From positions 1 through 64,000 of the forward strand of contig CAKSLU010000006.1 in NCBI GenBank assembly GCA_934474225.1: 64,000 nt of DNA, read 5' to 3'. A program made the position numbers and the translations under genes. The notes under the pieces are model-generated. The model was not told where the DNA came from. It ran no database searches and was given only the letters and a program-made list of their open reading frames with translations. Shown one piece after another: positions 57,439 through 64,000 of this stretch. The first letter of the stretch is position 1, and every line of letters starts with the position of its first letter. Source of the DNA: an uncultured Eubacteriales bacterium (GTDB lineage Bacteria; Bacillota; Clostridia; Oscillospirales; CAG-272).

Positions 57439-57501
57439 CCCTATTTTAGCAAAAGCGGGAGATGCGCCGCCATCGTTTCGGCTTACATTTCCCGCAAAGT
57501 C

Positions 57502-57517
57502 CTTACAGTTTTGTAAG
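57502..57517. promoter_or_regulatory. BceR-type operator
   Basis: CTTACA-GTTT-TGTAAG, matching the TNACA-N4-TGTNA pattern known for BceR-like regulators, just after the bceS stop. A -10-like TAAAAT follows on the minus strand at 57443-57448, before the miniature element; its -35 is poor, as expected for an activated promoter. Confidence 0.7.
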
Positions 57518-57519
57518 AT

Positions 57520-58521
57520 TTATTCCATCCGTGGTCTTTTCTGCGTAAAATCCAGCGTCACCGTCGTGCCGACGCCGACCGTCGAGGTCGCCGCCAGTCC
57601 CACGCCGAGCATATCACACACGCGGCGGCAGAGGTACAGCCCGATGCCGCTGGAATGCGCGTCGGTGCGCCCACTGCCGCCCGTGTAGCCCCGCTCAAAG
57701 ATGCGCGGCAGATCCTCGGGCGCGATGCCGATGCCGCTGTCCGCGACGGACAGCTTACCGGGCGCGGGCGAAAAAATGCGCACACCGCCCGTGCGCGTGT
57801 ATTTGAGTGCATTGGAAAGCAGCTGTTCGAGCACAAAGGAGATCCACTTTGCGTCCGTGACCGTCACAATGCCGCTTTCGGTAATGTCCACCGTGAGGCG
57901 CTTTGCGATAAACTCACCCGAGAAGCGCTTGACCGCCTCACGCACGAGCGGGTCCACCGCCGTCTCGCGGAACACATAGTCCCCCTTGGCGCCGTCCAGC
58001 CGCAGGTAGGTCATCACCATGTCCACATACCGCTCGGTGCGGGCAAGTTCCACGCCGAGCGTCCGCGCCGTGGGGGTGTCCTCGCCGGACAGGGTCAGCC
58101 GCATGGCGGCAAGCGGCGTTTTGATCTGGTGCGCCCACAGCGTGTAATACTCCATCATGCTGTCATAGCGCCGCTGCGCCGCATCCTCGCTTGCCGCAAG
58201 TTCCTGCCGCAGGCAGTCGATGACCGCGAAAGCATCCGCCTCTTCCACCGTCTCGGGCGGCGGCAATGCCGCCTGCCGCGCAGCGGCGGGTGCGCGCAGA
58301 TGCAGGGTTGCCTTGTGCCGCCGCACCGTGTGTGCATAGTCAAGCGACAGAAGCAGCAGCCCGATCGCCGCGCACAGCCCGGACGGGTACAGCACGGCAC
58401 GGAGGGGCAGGCGATAGAGGTAAAAAGATGCCGCAAGCAGCGCCGCAAAGCCGAAAAAGGCGGCAAGCATGCCGCCGCGCGACCGCAGCCACCGCCTGAA
58501 AATCCGTTCCCCGTCCATCAT
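57520..58521 (-). CDS. BceS-type intramembrane-sensing histidine kinase
   Basis: 333 residues: two N-terminal membrane helices (about 17-35 and 42-60) with a very short outer loop, then HisKA with the phospho-acceptor in YTLWAHQIKTPLAAMRL and HATPase boxes LEQLLSNALKYT and DSGIGIAPEDLPRIFERGYTG. The lack of a sensor domain is typical of kinases that take their signal from BceAB. An ATG at 58521 is followed by another at 58518; GAGG is better spaced for the second. 21 bases after the regulator gene. Confidence 0.9.
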   Translation of the reverse strand: MMDGERIFRRWLRSRGGMLAAFFGFAALLAASFYLYRLPLRAVLYPSGLCAAIGLLLLSLDYAHTVRRHKATLHLRAPAAARQAALPPPETVEEADAFAVIDCLRQELAASEDAAQRRYDSMMEYYTLWAHQIKTPLAAMRLTLSGEDTPTARTLGVELARTERYVDMVMTYLRLDGAKGDYVFRETAVDPLVREAVKRFSGEFIAKRLTVDITESGIVTVTDAKWISFVLEQLLSNALKYTRTGGVRIFSPAPGKLSVADSGIGIAPEDLPRIFERGYTGGSGRTDAHSSGIGLYLCRRVCDMLGVGLAATSTVGVGTTVTLDFTQKRPRME

Positions 58522-58542
58522 GTTTCCTCTTTTCTTCCCTCT

Positions 58543-59214
58543 TTACTGTATCATGTAGCCGACGCCGAACTTGGTGGTAATGAAGTCCGCAAGCCCCGCC
58601 GCGTCCAGTTTTTTGCGCAGGCGCGCCACATTGACCGTGAGCGTGTTCTCGTCTACAAAGGCATCGGTCTCCCACAGGCGCTCCATCAGTCGCTCACGGC
58701 TGACGACCTTGCCCTTGCTCTCGAGCAGGCAGGCGAGGATGCGGTATTCGTTCTTGGTCAGCTCGATTTTCTGCCCGGCATAGGTCAGCGATTCGCTGCC
58801 CGTGTCGAGCATGGCACCGCGATGCGCAAAGAACGCCGCCTGCGGCGCGAGGTCATAGCTGCGGCGCAGGAGGGCGCGCAGTTTTGCCATCAGCACGCTG
58901 CCGTCAAAGGGCTTGGCAATGAAATCGTCCGCGCCCATCTCCATCGCGGTGACGATGTTCATCCCATCCGACGCAGAGGAGATGAACACGATAGGCACAT
59001 TCGAGAGTTTCCGCAGTTCGGCGCACCAGTGATACCCGCTGAAGAACGGCAGCGAAATGTCGATGAGCACGATGTGCGGCGCAAAGGCGGCGTATTCGGC
59101 GAGGACGGCGCGGAAGTCCGAGACGATGTGCGTCTCCATCTCCCAGGCGGCAGCCAGTTTTGCCACCGCCGCGGCAATGGCGGCATCGTCCTCGATGATC
59201 AACAGTTTGTACAT
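58543..59214 (-). CDS. BceR-type OmpR-family response regulator
   Basis: 223 residues: receiver (YKLLIIEDDAAIAAA, phospho-Asp in HIVLIDISLPFFSGY, Lys in FIAKPFDG) and a winged-helix effector domain (LTKNEYRILACLLESKGKVVSRERLMERLW... NVARLRKKLDAAG). GGAGG before ATG 59214. It should bind the TTACA-N4-TGTAA site at 57502-57517 to switch on bceAB. Confidence 0.9.
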   Translation of the reverse strand: MYKLLIIEDDAAIAAAVAKLAAAWEMETHIVSDFRAVLAEYAAFAPHIVLIDISLPFFSGYHWCAELRKLSNVPIVFISSASDGMNIVTAMEMGADDFIAKPFDGSVLMAKLRALLRRSYDLAPQAAFFAHRGAMLDTGSESLTYAGQKIELTKNEYRILACLLESKGKVVSRERLMERLWETDAFVDENTLTVNVARLRKKLDAAGLADFITTKFGVGYMIQ

Positions 59215-59246
59215 GGCGTTCCTCCGATGTGGATTTGTCTGTATTT

Positions 59247-59275
59247 ACTATATCAAAAAATGACTTTGGGGTCAA
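59247..59275 (-). promoter_or_regulatory. Promoter of the bceRS-type operon
   Basis: Minus strand TTGACC (59270-59275), 17 bases, TATAGT (59247-59252). The -35 lies inside a hairpin (59266-59293). Confidence 0.75.
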
Positions 59276-59293
59276 GCGCCCGCCCGACCCCAA
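59266..59293 (-). terminator. Hairpin overlapping the next promoter
   Basis: TTGGGGTC (59266-59273) and GACCCCAA (59286-59293), 12-base loop, followed on the minus strand by AGTCATTTTTT. It probably ends the ABC permease transcript, and contains the -35 of the bceR promoter. Confidence 0.55.
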
Positions 59294-59316
59294 AGCATTA
59301 AGATTCGATTAAACCG

Positions 59317-60918
59317 TTACAGCGCCGCAAAGCGTGCCGTGCCGCGCGTGCGCAGCCAGCGATATAGCAGCAGGCAGAGCGCCGCCGTCAGCATGGCAAA
59401 CGCCGCCGCAAAAGCGGGAAACGGCACAAACGCGCCGAGAAACAGCTCCCCGAGCACAAAAAGCGCGGCATAGCCCCAGCCTGAGAACATCGCCAGCAGC
59501 ACGCTGCCGCTCTGCTTGATGGGGATGATCTCGTTTGTCCAGGTGAGGTTGGCGTTCCGCACGCCGAGCATCAGCCCGAAGAGTGCCGAAAGCAGCACAT
59601 AGAGAAGCGGCAGTACCACGACGGCGACCGCCGCCACAGGCGACGGACGCAGAACAAGCAGCGCCGATACCGATGCAAACAACACCGGCGGCGCGGTCAG
59701 AATCAGCTGCACCATGAGTTTTGCGCGGAGCACCGTCCATGGGTGCACGGGCAGCGACTGCGCGATCCACAGGCTCTTGCCCTCCAGCGAGACGCTGGGC
59801 GCCGCCGTGTCGTTCATGGATGCAAGCAGGCAGATGGCGCCGATGGCAAGGGCGGCGGGGAAATCCGGATTTTCCGGGAACACTGCGGTAAACACTTCAT
59901 GCAGCGTGCCGCCGCGAAGGAGCAGATACACCGCCGCAATCGGGATAAACAGCGTGCCGAGCCCGCAGTTGAGCATGTAGTTCGGGCTGGATGTGAAGCG
60001 GGCAAACTCCTTTGCCAGCATCGCGCGCGCAGGCGTGCGGCGCACGGCAGCGCGCTCTCTGTAGCGCACCTTTGCCGTACTGCCCTTCGCCGTGGCGATC
60101 GCGATAAAGCTGCGGTCGAGCAGCAGATAGGTCAGCGCCGTGAGGGCAAGGACCGCGACGGTAACGACGAGCATCGCCATGCCGTCGCCCTCGCCGACGC
60201 GGCCGAGCAGATACAGCGGGTATGCGCTGCCGCGTATCGCCGTACCGACCGCATCCATATTTGCAATCAGTGCCTTCAGCATGGCGTTTGCGCGGAAATA
60301 GAAGAAGTAGTACGCACCGAAGAAGGCGAGCGAAATGAACACCGTGATGAAACTCTTGTTTTTCAGCTTTGCGCTGATTTTGGCGACGACAAAGCCGAGC
60401 GCGCAGGTCAGCACCAGCACGACAAGCGAAATGAGCAGCACCAGCAGAACCGCGCCGAGTACAGCGCCCGCCGTGGGCTTTGCAAAGAAGAAATACACAA
60501 CCGCCCCCGGAATGAGGATAATGCCCGAAAACATCAGCCCAAGCAGATAGGTACCGAGCAGGCGGGAGGCGAGAATGTACCGCACGGGAATCGGCATGGA
60601 GAGGAGCAGGTCGTTGTCCTTTGCCATGTACAGCCCCGAAAAGGTGTTGAACACGCTGCCGAACACGCCGAGCGCCGTTGCCATCAGCGAAAACAGCACG
60701 AAATACAGCCAGCCGTAGCCCGTCGGCACGAGCGCCTCACCGAGCGTGAAGGCAAGCATCGTGAAGACGCCGCCGAGGAAGCCGACCACGAGCAGCACAT
60801 ACAGCGCAATGTAGAGCGCAGCCGCGCCCTTTGCGCGCATTTTGCCCTTTTTGGCATCGTAAAAGAAGCTGCGATTCAGCTCATAAAGCTGTTTTTTGAG
60901 AAGTGTGCCGAGCATCAT
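59317..60918 (-). CDS. ABC transporter permease, large exporter type
   Basis: 533 residues, about 12 membrane helices, with a cytosolic loop in the middle (KGSTAKVRYRERAAVRRTPARAMLAKEFARF). Motifs such as AKDNDLLLSMPIPVRYILASRL (about 97-118) are typical of these ABC-2-like permeases. Substrate unknown. The ATG (60918) overlaps the ATPase stop; a second ATG three bases later (60915) has better spacing to GGAGG. Last gene of the TetR-led operon. Confidence 0.8.
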   Translation of the reverse strand: MMLGTLLKKQLYELNRSFFYDAKKGKMRAKGAAALYIALYVLLVVGFLGGVFTMLAFTLGEALVPTGYGWLYFVLFSLMATALGVFGSVFNTFSGLYMAKDNDLLLSMPIPVRYILASRLLGTYLLGLMFSGIILIPGAVVYFFFAKPTAGAVLGAVLLVLLISLVVLVLTCALGFVVAKISAKLKNKSFITVFISLAFFGAYYFFYFRANAMLKALIANMDAVGTAIRGSAYPLYLLGRVGEGDGMAMLVVTVAVLALTALTYLLLDRSFIAIATAKGSTAKVRYRERAAVRRTPARAMLAKEFARFTSSPNYMLNCGLGTLFIPIAAVYLLLRGGTLHEVFTAVFPENPDFPAALAIGAICLLASMNDTAAPSVSLEGKSLWIAQSLPVHPWTVLRAKLMVQLILTAPPVLFASVSALLVLRPSPVAAVAVVVLPLLYVLLSALFGLMLGVRNANLTWTNEIIPIKQSGSVLLAMFSGWGYAALFVLGELFLGAFVPFPAFAAAFAMLTAALCLLLYRWLRTRGTARFAAL

Positions 60919-61622
60919 TCACCCTCCAGTTCGAGGAAGACCTCTTCCAGGCTGTCGTCGCCCTTGACCTCTTCCATCGTGCCGGAACGAATCAGCTTGC
61001 CGTTTTTGATAATGGCAACCTTGTCGCAGAGTTTCTCCGCGACTTCGAGGACATGGGTGGAGAAGAAAATCGCGCCGCCCGCATCGCAGAGTTCGCGCAT
61101 CATGCCCTTGAGAATGTGCGCCGCCTTCGGGTCAAGTCCGACAAACGGCTCGTCCATGATGACAAGGCGCGGTGCATGCAGCCATGCCGCGATGATCGCC
61201 AGTTTCTGCTTCATGCCGTGCGAATACGCCGAAATCGGCTGTGCCAGGTCGTCGACAAGCTCAAAGAGGTCGGCATATTTGCGGATGCGTTCTTGCCGCG
61301 TCGCCGCGTCCACGCCGAACACATCGGCGACAAAGTTCAGATATTTGATGCCCGACATAAATTCGTACAGATCCGGGTTGTCGGGGATGTAGGCAATCTG
61401 CTTTTTGCAGGCAAGCGGGTCGCGCTTTTGCGAAACGCCGCCGATTGTGATCTCGCCCGCGTCAAAGGCGAGGATGCCGACCACCGCTTTGAGCGTGGTG
61501 GTCTTGCCCGCGCCGTTGTGCCCGATAAAGCCGTAGATTTCACCGGGTGCGATGTGGAGCGAGAGGGCGTCCACCGCTTTTTTGCCGCCGTAAAATTTCG
61601 TCAGATGTTCAATATTCAGCAT
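60915..61622 (-). CDS. ABC transporter ATP-binding protein
   Basis: 235 residues: GHNGAGKTTTLK Walker A, ISAYSHGMKQKLAIIAAWL signature (YSHGMKQK instead of LSGGQ, common in ABC-2 exporters), LVIMDEPFVGLDPKA Walker B, FFSTHVLEVAE. Pairs with the permease that follows. GGAGG before ATG. Same transcript as the DUF4097 lipoprotein and the TetR gene. Confidence 0.9.
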   Translation of the reverse strand: MLNIEHLTKFYGGKKAVDALSLHIAPGEIYGFIGHNGAGKTTTLKAVVGILAFDAGEITIGGVSQKRDPLACKKQIAYIPDNPDLYEFMSGIKYLNFVADVFGVDAATRQERIRKYADLFELVDDLAQPISAYSHGMKQKLAIIAAWLHAPRLVIMDEPFVGLDPKAAHILKGMMRELCDAGGAIFFSTHVLEVAEKLCDKVAIIKNGKLIRSGTMEEVKGDDSLEEVFLELEGE

Positions 61623-61652
61623 AAAATCCTCCGTATGTGTATCTGTATCCGC

Positions 61653-62540
61653 TTATTTGTCCTGTACGGTCAGGCTGCCGCTGACCGTCGAAACCCGGGC
61701 GTCGCACGCGCCGCCGCCGAAAATGCAGGTATCATCCTTCACGCGATAGTCGTCGCAGTGCAGACTGCCGCTGACCGTCGAGTAGCGGAAAGTCGCGCCG
61801 TGCACTGTCGGCACGGCCAGCAGGACAGCGCCGCTGACGGTTGAAACATCCGCCTCCGCGCAGTTGTCAAGTCCAAGTTGGACGCCGCCGCTGACCGTCT
61901 CGGCGCGCACCGAGGTGCCGTGCAGCAACGCCGCGCGGACCGCGCCCGAAATGGTGTGCAGCGCCGTTTCCTCCGCCGTCGTCTCACCCTCGAGGCTGAC
62001 GGCGCCCGAAGTGCTCTCCACGGCGATGTCCGCCGCCGTCACCGTATCCAGGTGCACAGCGCCGGACACCGTAGTGAGCGCAAGCGCACCCACATGCAGC
62101 GCGCTGCCGTTTATCGGCGCGCTCACGCTGTCCACCGTGACATCTGCCCCCGCCGGAATCTCCAGCGTGAGCGCTTTGCTGTCCTGCGGGAAGTTGCCGA
62201 TATAGCCGGACGCGCAGAACATAATTTCCAGTTTGCCGTCCTTGATGCGCCGGTGCATCTGCTGCGCCGTTGAGAGCGTGCCGCTCTCCGCGGCATGCAG
62301 GGTCTCACCCGCCCCCTCAACCAGCGTCACGCTGCCGCCGACCCAGCTGACGGCAACCCGATTGACATAGCCTGCGGCATAGGCAAACCCGCCCGCCGTG
62401 TAATCCTGCGCATCCATGTAATCCATCACGCTCTCCTCCACGCTTTCCATAATAGCTCTGCCAAGCGGCATGCAGCCGACGAGGCTGCCGCACAAAACGG
62501 CCGCCAGCAGAAGAATGCCAATTTTTCGTATTGTTTTCAT
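61653..62540 (-). CDS. DUF4097 lipoprotein (putative adhesin repeat)
   Basis: 295 residues. Lipobox LVGC (Cys23), then from about 120 a right-handed beta-helix-like array of short TVSGAV/STVSGSL repeats, the hallmark of DUF4097. Members are surface or membrane-linked and of unknown function, and often accompany stress-response or ABC genes. It sits between the TetR regulator and the ABC genes in one operon. Confidence 0.82.
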   Translation of the reverse strand: MKTIRKIGILLLAAVLCGSLVGCMPLGRAIMESVEESVMDYMDAQDYTAGGFAYAAGYVNRVAVSWVGGSVTLVEGAGETLHAAESGTLSTAQQMHRRIKDGKLEIMFCASGYIGNFPQDSKALTLEIPAGADVTVDSVSAPINGSALHVGALALTTVSGAVHLDTVTAADIAVESTSGAVSLEGETTAEETALHTISGAVRAALLHGTSVRAETVSGGVQLGLDNCAEADVSTVSGAVLLAVPTVHGATFRYSTVSGSLHCDDYRVKDDTCIFGGGACDARVSTVSGSLTVQDK

Positions 62541-62578
62541 ATAGAATTTCCTCCGTTTAAGGAGTATAACGCCGTCCT

Positions 62579-63238
62579 TTACCGTTTTTCGCCGAGATTG
62601 GGATGTCCCTTTGCAATTTTTTCGGACTCGGCACTGCCGCGTGCAGTCGGACGCACGCCTGTCAGCGTGCGATCCTCATTTTGCAGCACATAGACCATGC
62701 CGCGGAAAATCTCGCCGAGGCACACGGCAATCTCATCCTCGGTGAAGGTGCAGACCCCGGCGGCGCTGAGCGCGCACAGTCCATAGGTATAGGTCCACAT
62801 CTGCCGGAAAAGATGCTCTGCCGCTTCGCGGGACGCATGATAATCGCGCATGATGATGACGATGTCGCTCTCGCGGCTGAACGGAATCTCGCCCATGGCG
62901 CGGTCAAAGTCCGCACCGTCGCCGTGCTGCATAAAGAGCAGGCGGAAGAGCTGCGGCTCCGTCGTGGCAAACTTCACCCACTGCATGCCGCGCATCTTGT
63001 AGGCGGGCACATAGTTCTCCGCCACCGCCATGCAGGCATCAAAGCGCGCCTTTGCCATCGTGCGCACGGCATCGCGCAGTTCGTCCATGTCCCGGAACAC
63101 CGTGAAAATGGGTGAGGACGAGGTGCCAAGGCGCTTGCCCACCTCGCGGGCGGTCAGCGCGTCGCTCCCCGCCTCGCGCACCAGTTCAAATGCGGCGGTG
63201 ACAATCTCTTCTTTTGTATATTTCGGTTTCGGCGGCAT
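62579..63238 (-). CDS. TetR-family transcriptional regulator
   Basis: 219 residues. The N-terminal HTH YTKEEIVTAAFELVREAGSDALTAREVGKRLGTSSSPIFTVFRDMDELRDAV is clear; the C-terminal ligand domain has no recognisable subfamily. Start ATG 63238 with GGAGGAG upstream; longer frames pass through the palindrome. It heads the DUF4097-ABC operon and probably represses it through the palindrome at 63261-63275. Confidence 0.88.
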   Translation of the reverse strand: MPPKPKYTKEEIVTAAFELVREAGSDALTAREVGKRLGTSSSPIFTVFRDMDELRDAVRTMAKARFDACMAVAENYVPAYKMRGMQWVKFATTEPQLFRLLFMQHGDGADFDRAMGEIPFSRESDIVIIMRDYHASREAAEHLFRQMWTYTYGLCALSAAGVCTFTEDEIAVCLGEIFRGMVYVLQNEDRTLTGVRPTARGSAESEKIAKGHPNLGEKR

Positions 63239-63260
63239 AATAACTCCTCCTGTTATTTCC

Positions 63261-63275
63261 GTTGCGTTATGCAAC
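63261..63275. promoter_or_regulatory. Likely TetR operator
   Basis: GTTGC-GTTAT-GCAAC palindrome between the promoter -10 and the tetR start codon. Confidence 0.6.
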
Positions 63276-63299
63276 CATAGTTATAGAACATTCGTTATT

Positions 63300-63328
63300 A
63301 TTATACCCAAAGCAATTCCCGCTGTCAA
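63300..63328 (-). promoter_or_regulatory. Consensus promoter of the tetR-DUF4097-ABC operon
   Basis: Minus strand TTGACA (63323-63328), 17 bases, TATAAT (63300-63305): full consensus, so control must be by repression. Confidence 0.85.
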
Positions 63329-63355
63329 GAGCAGCGGGACTGCATCTGCATTGGT

Positions 63356-64000
63356 TTATTTGTTTTTCTTCATCAAAACGCCGACGACTGCCATCAGTGC
63401 GCCGAACAGTACGCCGCCGACCGCCCAGATGAACCAGCTGCGGTCCGGCGTCATGCCGACGGGACCGAAGGTGACATAGAGGTAGACCGCCGTGACAATC
63501 AGCCAGTAGCACCCGCTGATTGCACCGACAAGCCCGCTGTTTCGCTTATTCTCGCGGGTGTAGTCCCCCTCTTCCAGCAGCTGTTCCATCGCGCCGTGGT
63601 ACACGCCGCCGCGCACAAAGGCATAGCAGCCGCAGCCGACAAAAAACAGAAGCAGGCAGACGGTCAGTGACGCCACCTTATCCTCCGCGCCCATGCAGGC
63701 GGCGAGAATCAGCGGCACTGCGGCGAGGATGCAGAGCACCACGCCGACGATATTGAGGCGCGCATAGGTCGCGGCAAATGCATTTTCTCGCTCGCGCACC
63801 ATGCCGGAGACGCCGTATTCGGTCTCAAACGCCTCATTTTCGAGAAATTCATAGTTCTTCACGCGGAATCCGCAGGCGAGGAAAATGGCGACGGCAACAG
63901 CCACAAAGAGCAGCAGCACGCCGATGCCGATGCCGGTTGCCGCGCCCTCTCCGATGCCGAGCGACGGCGCAAAGCCGCCGAAGAACAGGAGCAGAATCGG
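63356..64000 (-). CDS. Membrane protein, C-terminal part (5' end outside window), probably HTH-linked
   Basis: The minus-strand frame is open to base 64000, so the N-terminus lies outside; the GTG at 63919 is internal. About 214 residues are visible, with five or six membrane helices and a repeated layout: GIGIGVLLLFVAVAVAIFL...NYEFLENEAFETEYGVSGMVRERENAF, then NIVGVVLCILAAVPLILAA. This matches, by memory, the membrane half of XRE-HTH membrane proteins of gut Clostridia, but the HTH itself is not in view. Its 3' end is 27 bases from the tetR promoter region. Confidence 0.6.
   Translation of the reverse strand, partial: PILLLFFGGFAPSLGIGEGAATGIGIGVLLLFVAVAVAIFLACGFRVKNYEFLENEAFETEYGVSGMVRERENAFAATYARLNIVGVVLCILAAVPLILAACMGAEDKVASLTVCLLLFFVGCGCYAFVRGGVYHGAMEQLLEEGDYTRENKRNSGLVGAISGCYWLIVTAVYLYVTFGPVGMTPDRSWFIWAVGGVLFGALMAVVGVLMKKNK

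Noticed and set aside
57155..57449. ORFs across the miniature element
   Set aside because: They run through the terminal inverted repeats, have no ribosome site and no composition of a real protein, so no transposase is encoded.

Overview
The window looks like a contig from a GC-rich, Gram-positive, low-oxygen gut-type Clostridia (Oscillospirales-like). The reasons are strong GGAGG ribosome sites before almost every gene, frequent 4-base ATGA/GTGA gene overlaps, dockerin-bearing secreted proteins, a BceRS-BceAB style module, an mgl sugar transporter with an AraC/YesM-type two-component system, and dispersed palindromic repeats. No genus can be named from the sequence alone. There is no rRNA, CRISPR array, prophage or complete insertion sequence. 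Two stretches (about 0.33-2.4 kb and 29.3-34.2 kb) are visibly AT-richer and hold mostly unrecognised small genes.

Layout. 0-2.7 kb: end of a DUF4349 protein, then an AT-rich leftward operon of three unknown genes facing an XRE regulator, with two tandem operators on the promoter. 2.7-8 kb: a MATE exporter and an aminotransferase in one operon, divergent from a LysR gene across overlapping promoters that share one -10 palindrome; then PopT (DUF368) and TspO. 8-13.7 kb: twin secreted SGNH hydrolases, each with a C-terminal half-dockerin. 14-22.5 kb: housekeeping run coaE, lytic transglycosylase, M18 aminopeptidase, prfA, sua5, an unknown PD-(D/E)XK-like protein, parC and an SDR. 22.9-28.3 kb: leftward operon asnB-like, ATP-grasp D-aspartate-ligase-like, aspartate racemase, murE-like. 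Together these would make a D-Asp/D-Asn peptidoglycan cross-bridge. 28.5-29.3 kb: two tRNA-Leu genes, the second followed by tandem structured repeats that carry a copy of the tRNA 3' end. 29.3-34.2 kb: accessory genes (APH-like kinase, small secreted proteins, ECF sigma/anti-sigma pair, XRE regulator).

34.2-38.9 kb: peptidase E, then an unusual catabolic-looking operon (SCP2-like, class III aminotransferase, TIM-barrel isomerase, 2-hydroxyacid dehydrogenase). 39-42.5 kb: a 1161-residue secreted protein with an internal dockerin and an ADP-ribosylglycohydrolase-like domain; it shares its N-terminal module with the SGNH twins. 42.7-52.4 kb: aldo/keto reductase, mglC-mglA-mglB with a small InlB-repeat protein, and a response regulator/histidine kinase/sugar-binding lipoprotein operon that probably senses sugar and drives mgl. 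52.4-59.3 kb: a lipoprotein made of two tandem copies, a BceAB-type transporter and its BceRS system, with a 278-bp miniature element bounded by 24-bp inverted repeats between the predicted promoter and bceA. 59.3-64 kb: a TetR-led ABC exporter operon with a DUF4097 lipoprotein, and the end of a membrane protein cut by the window edge.
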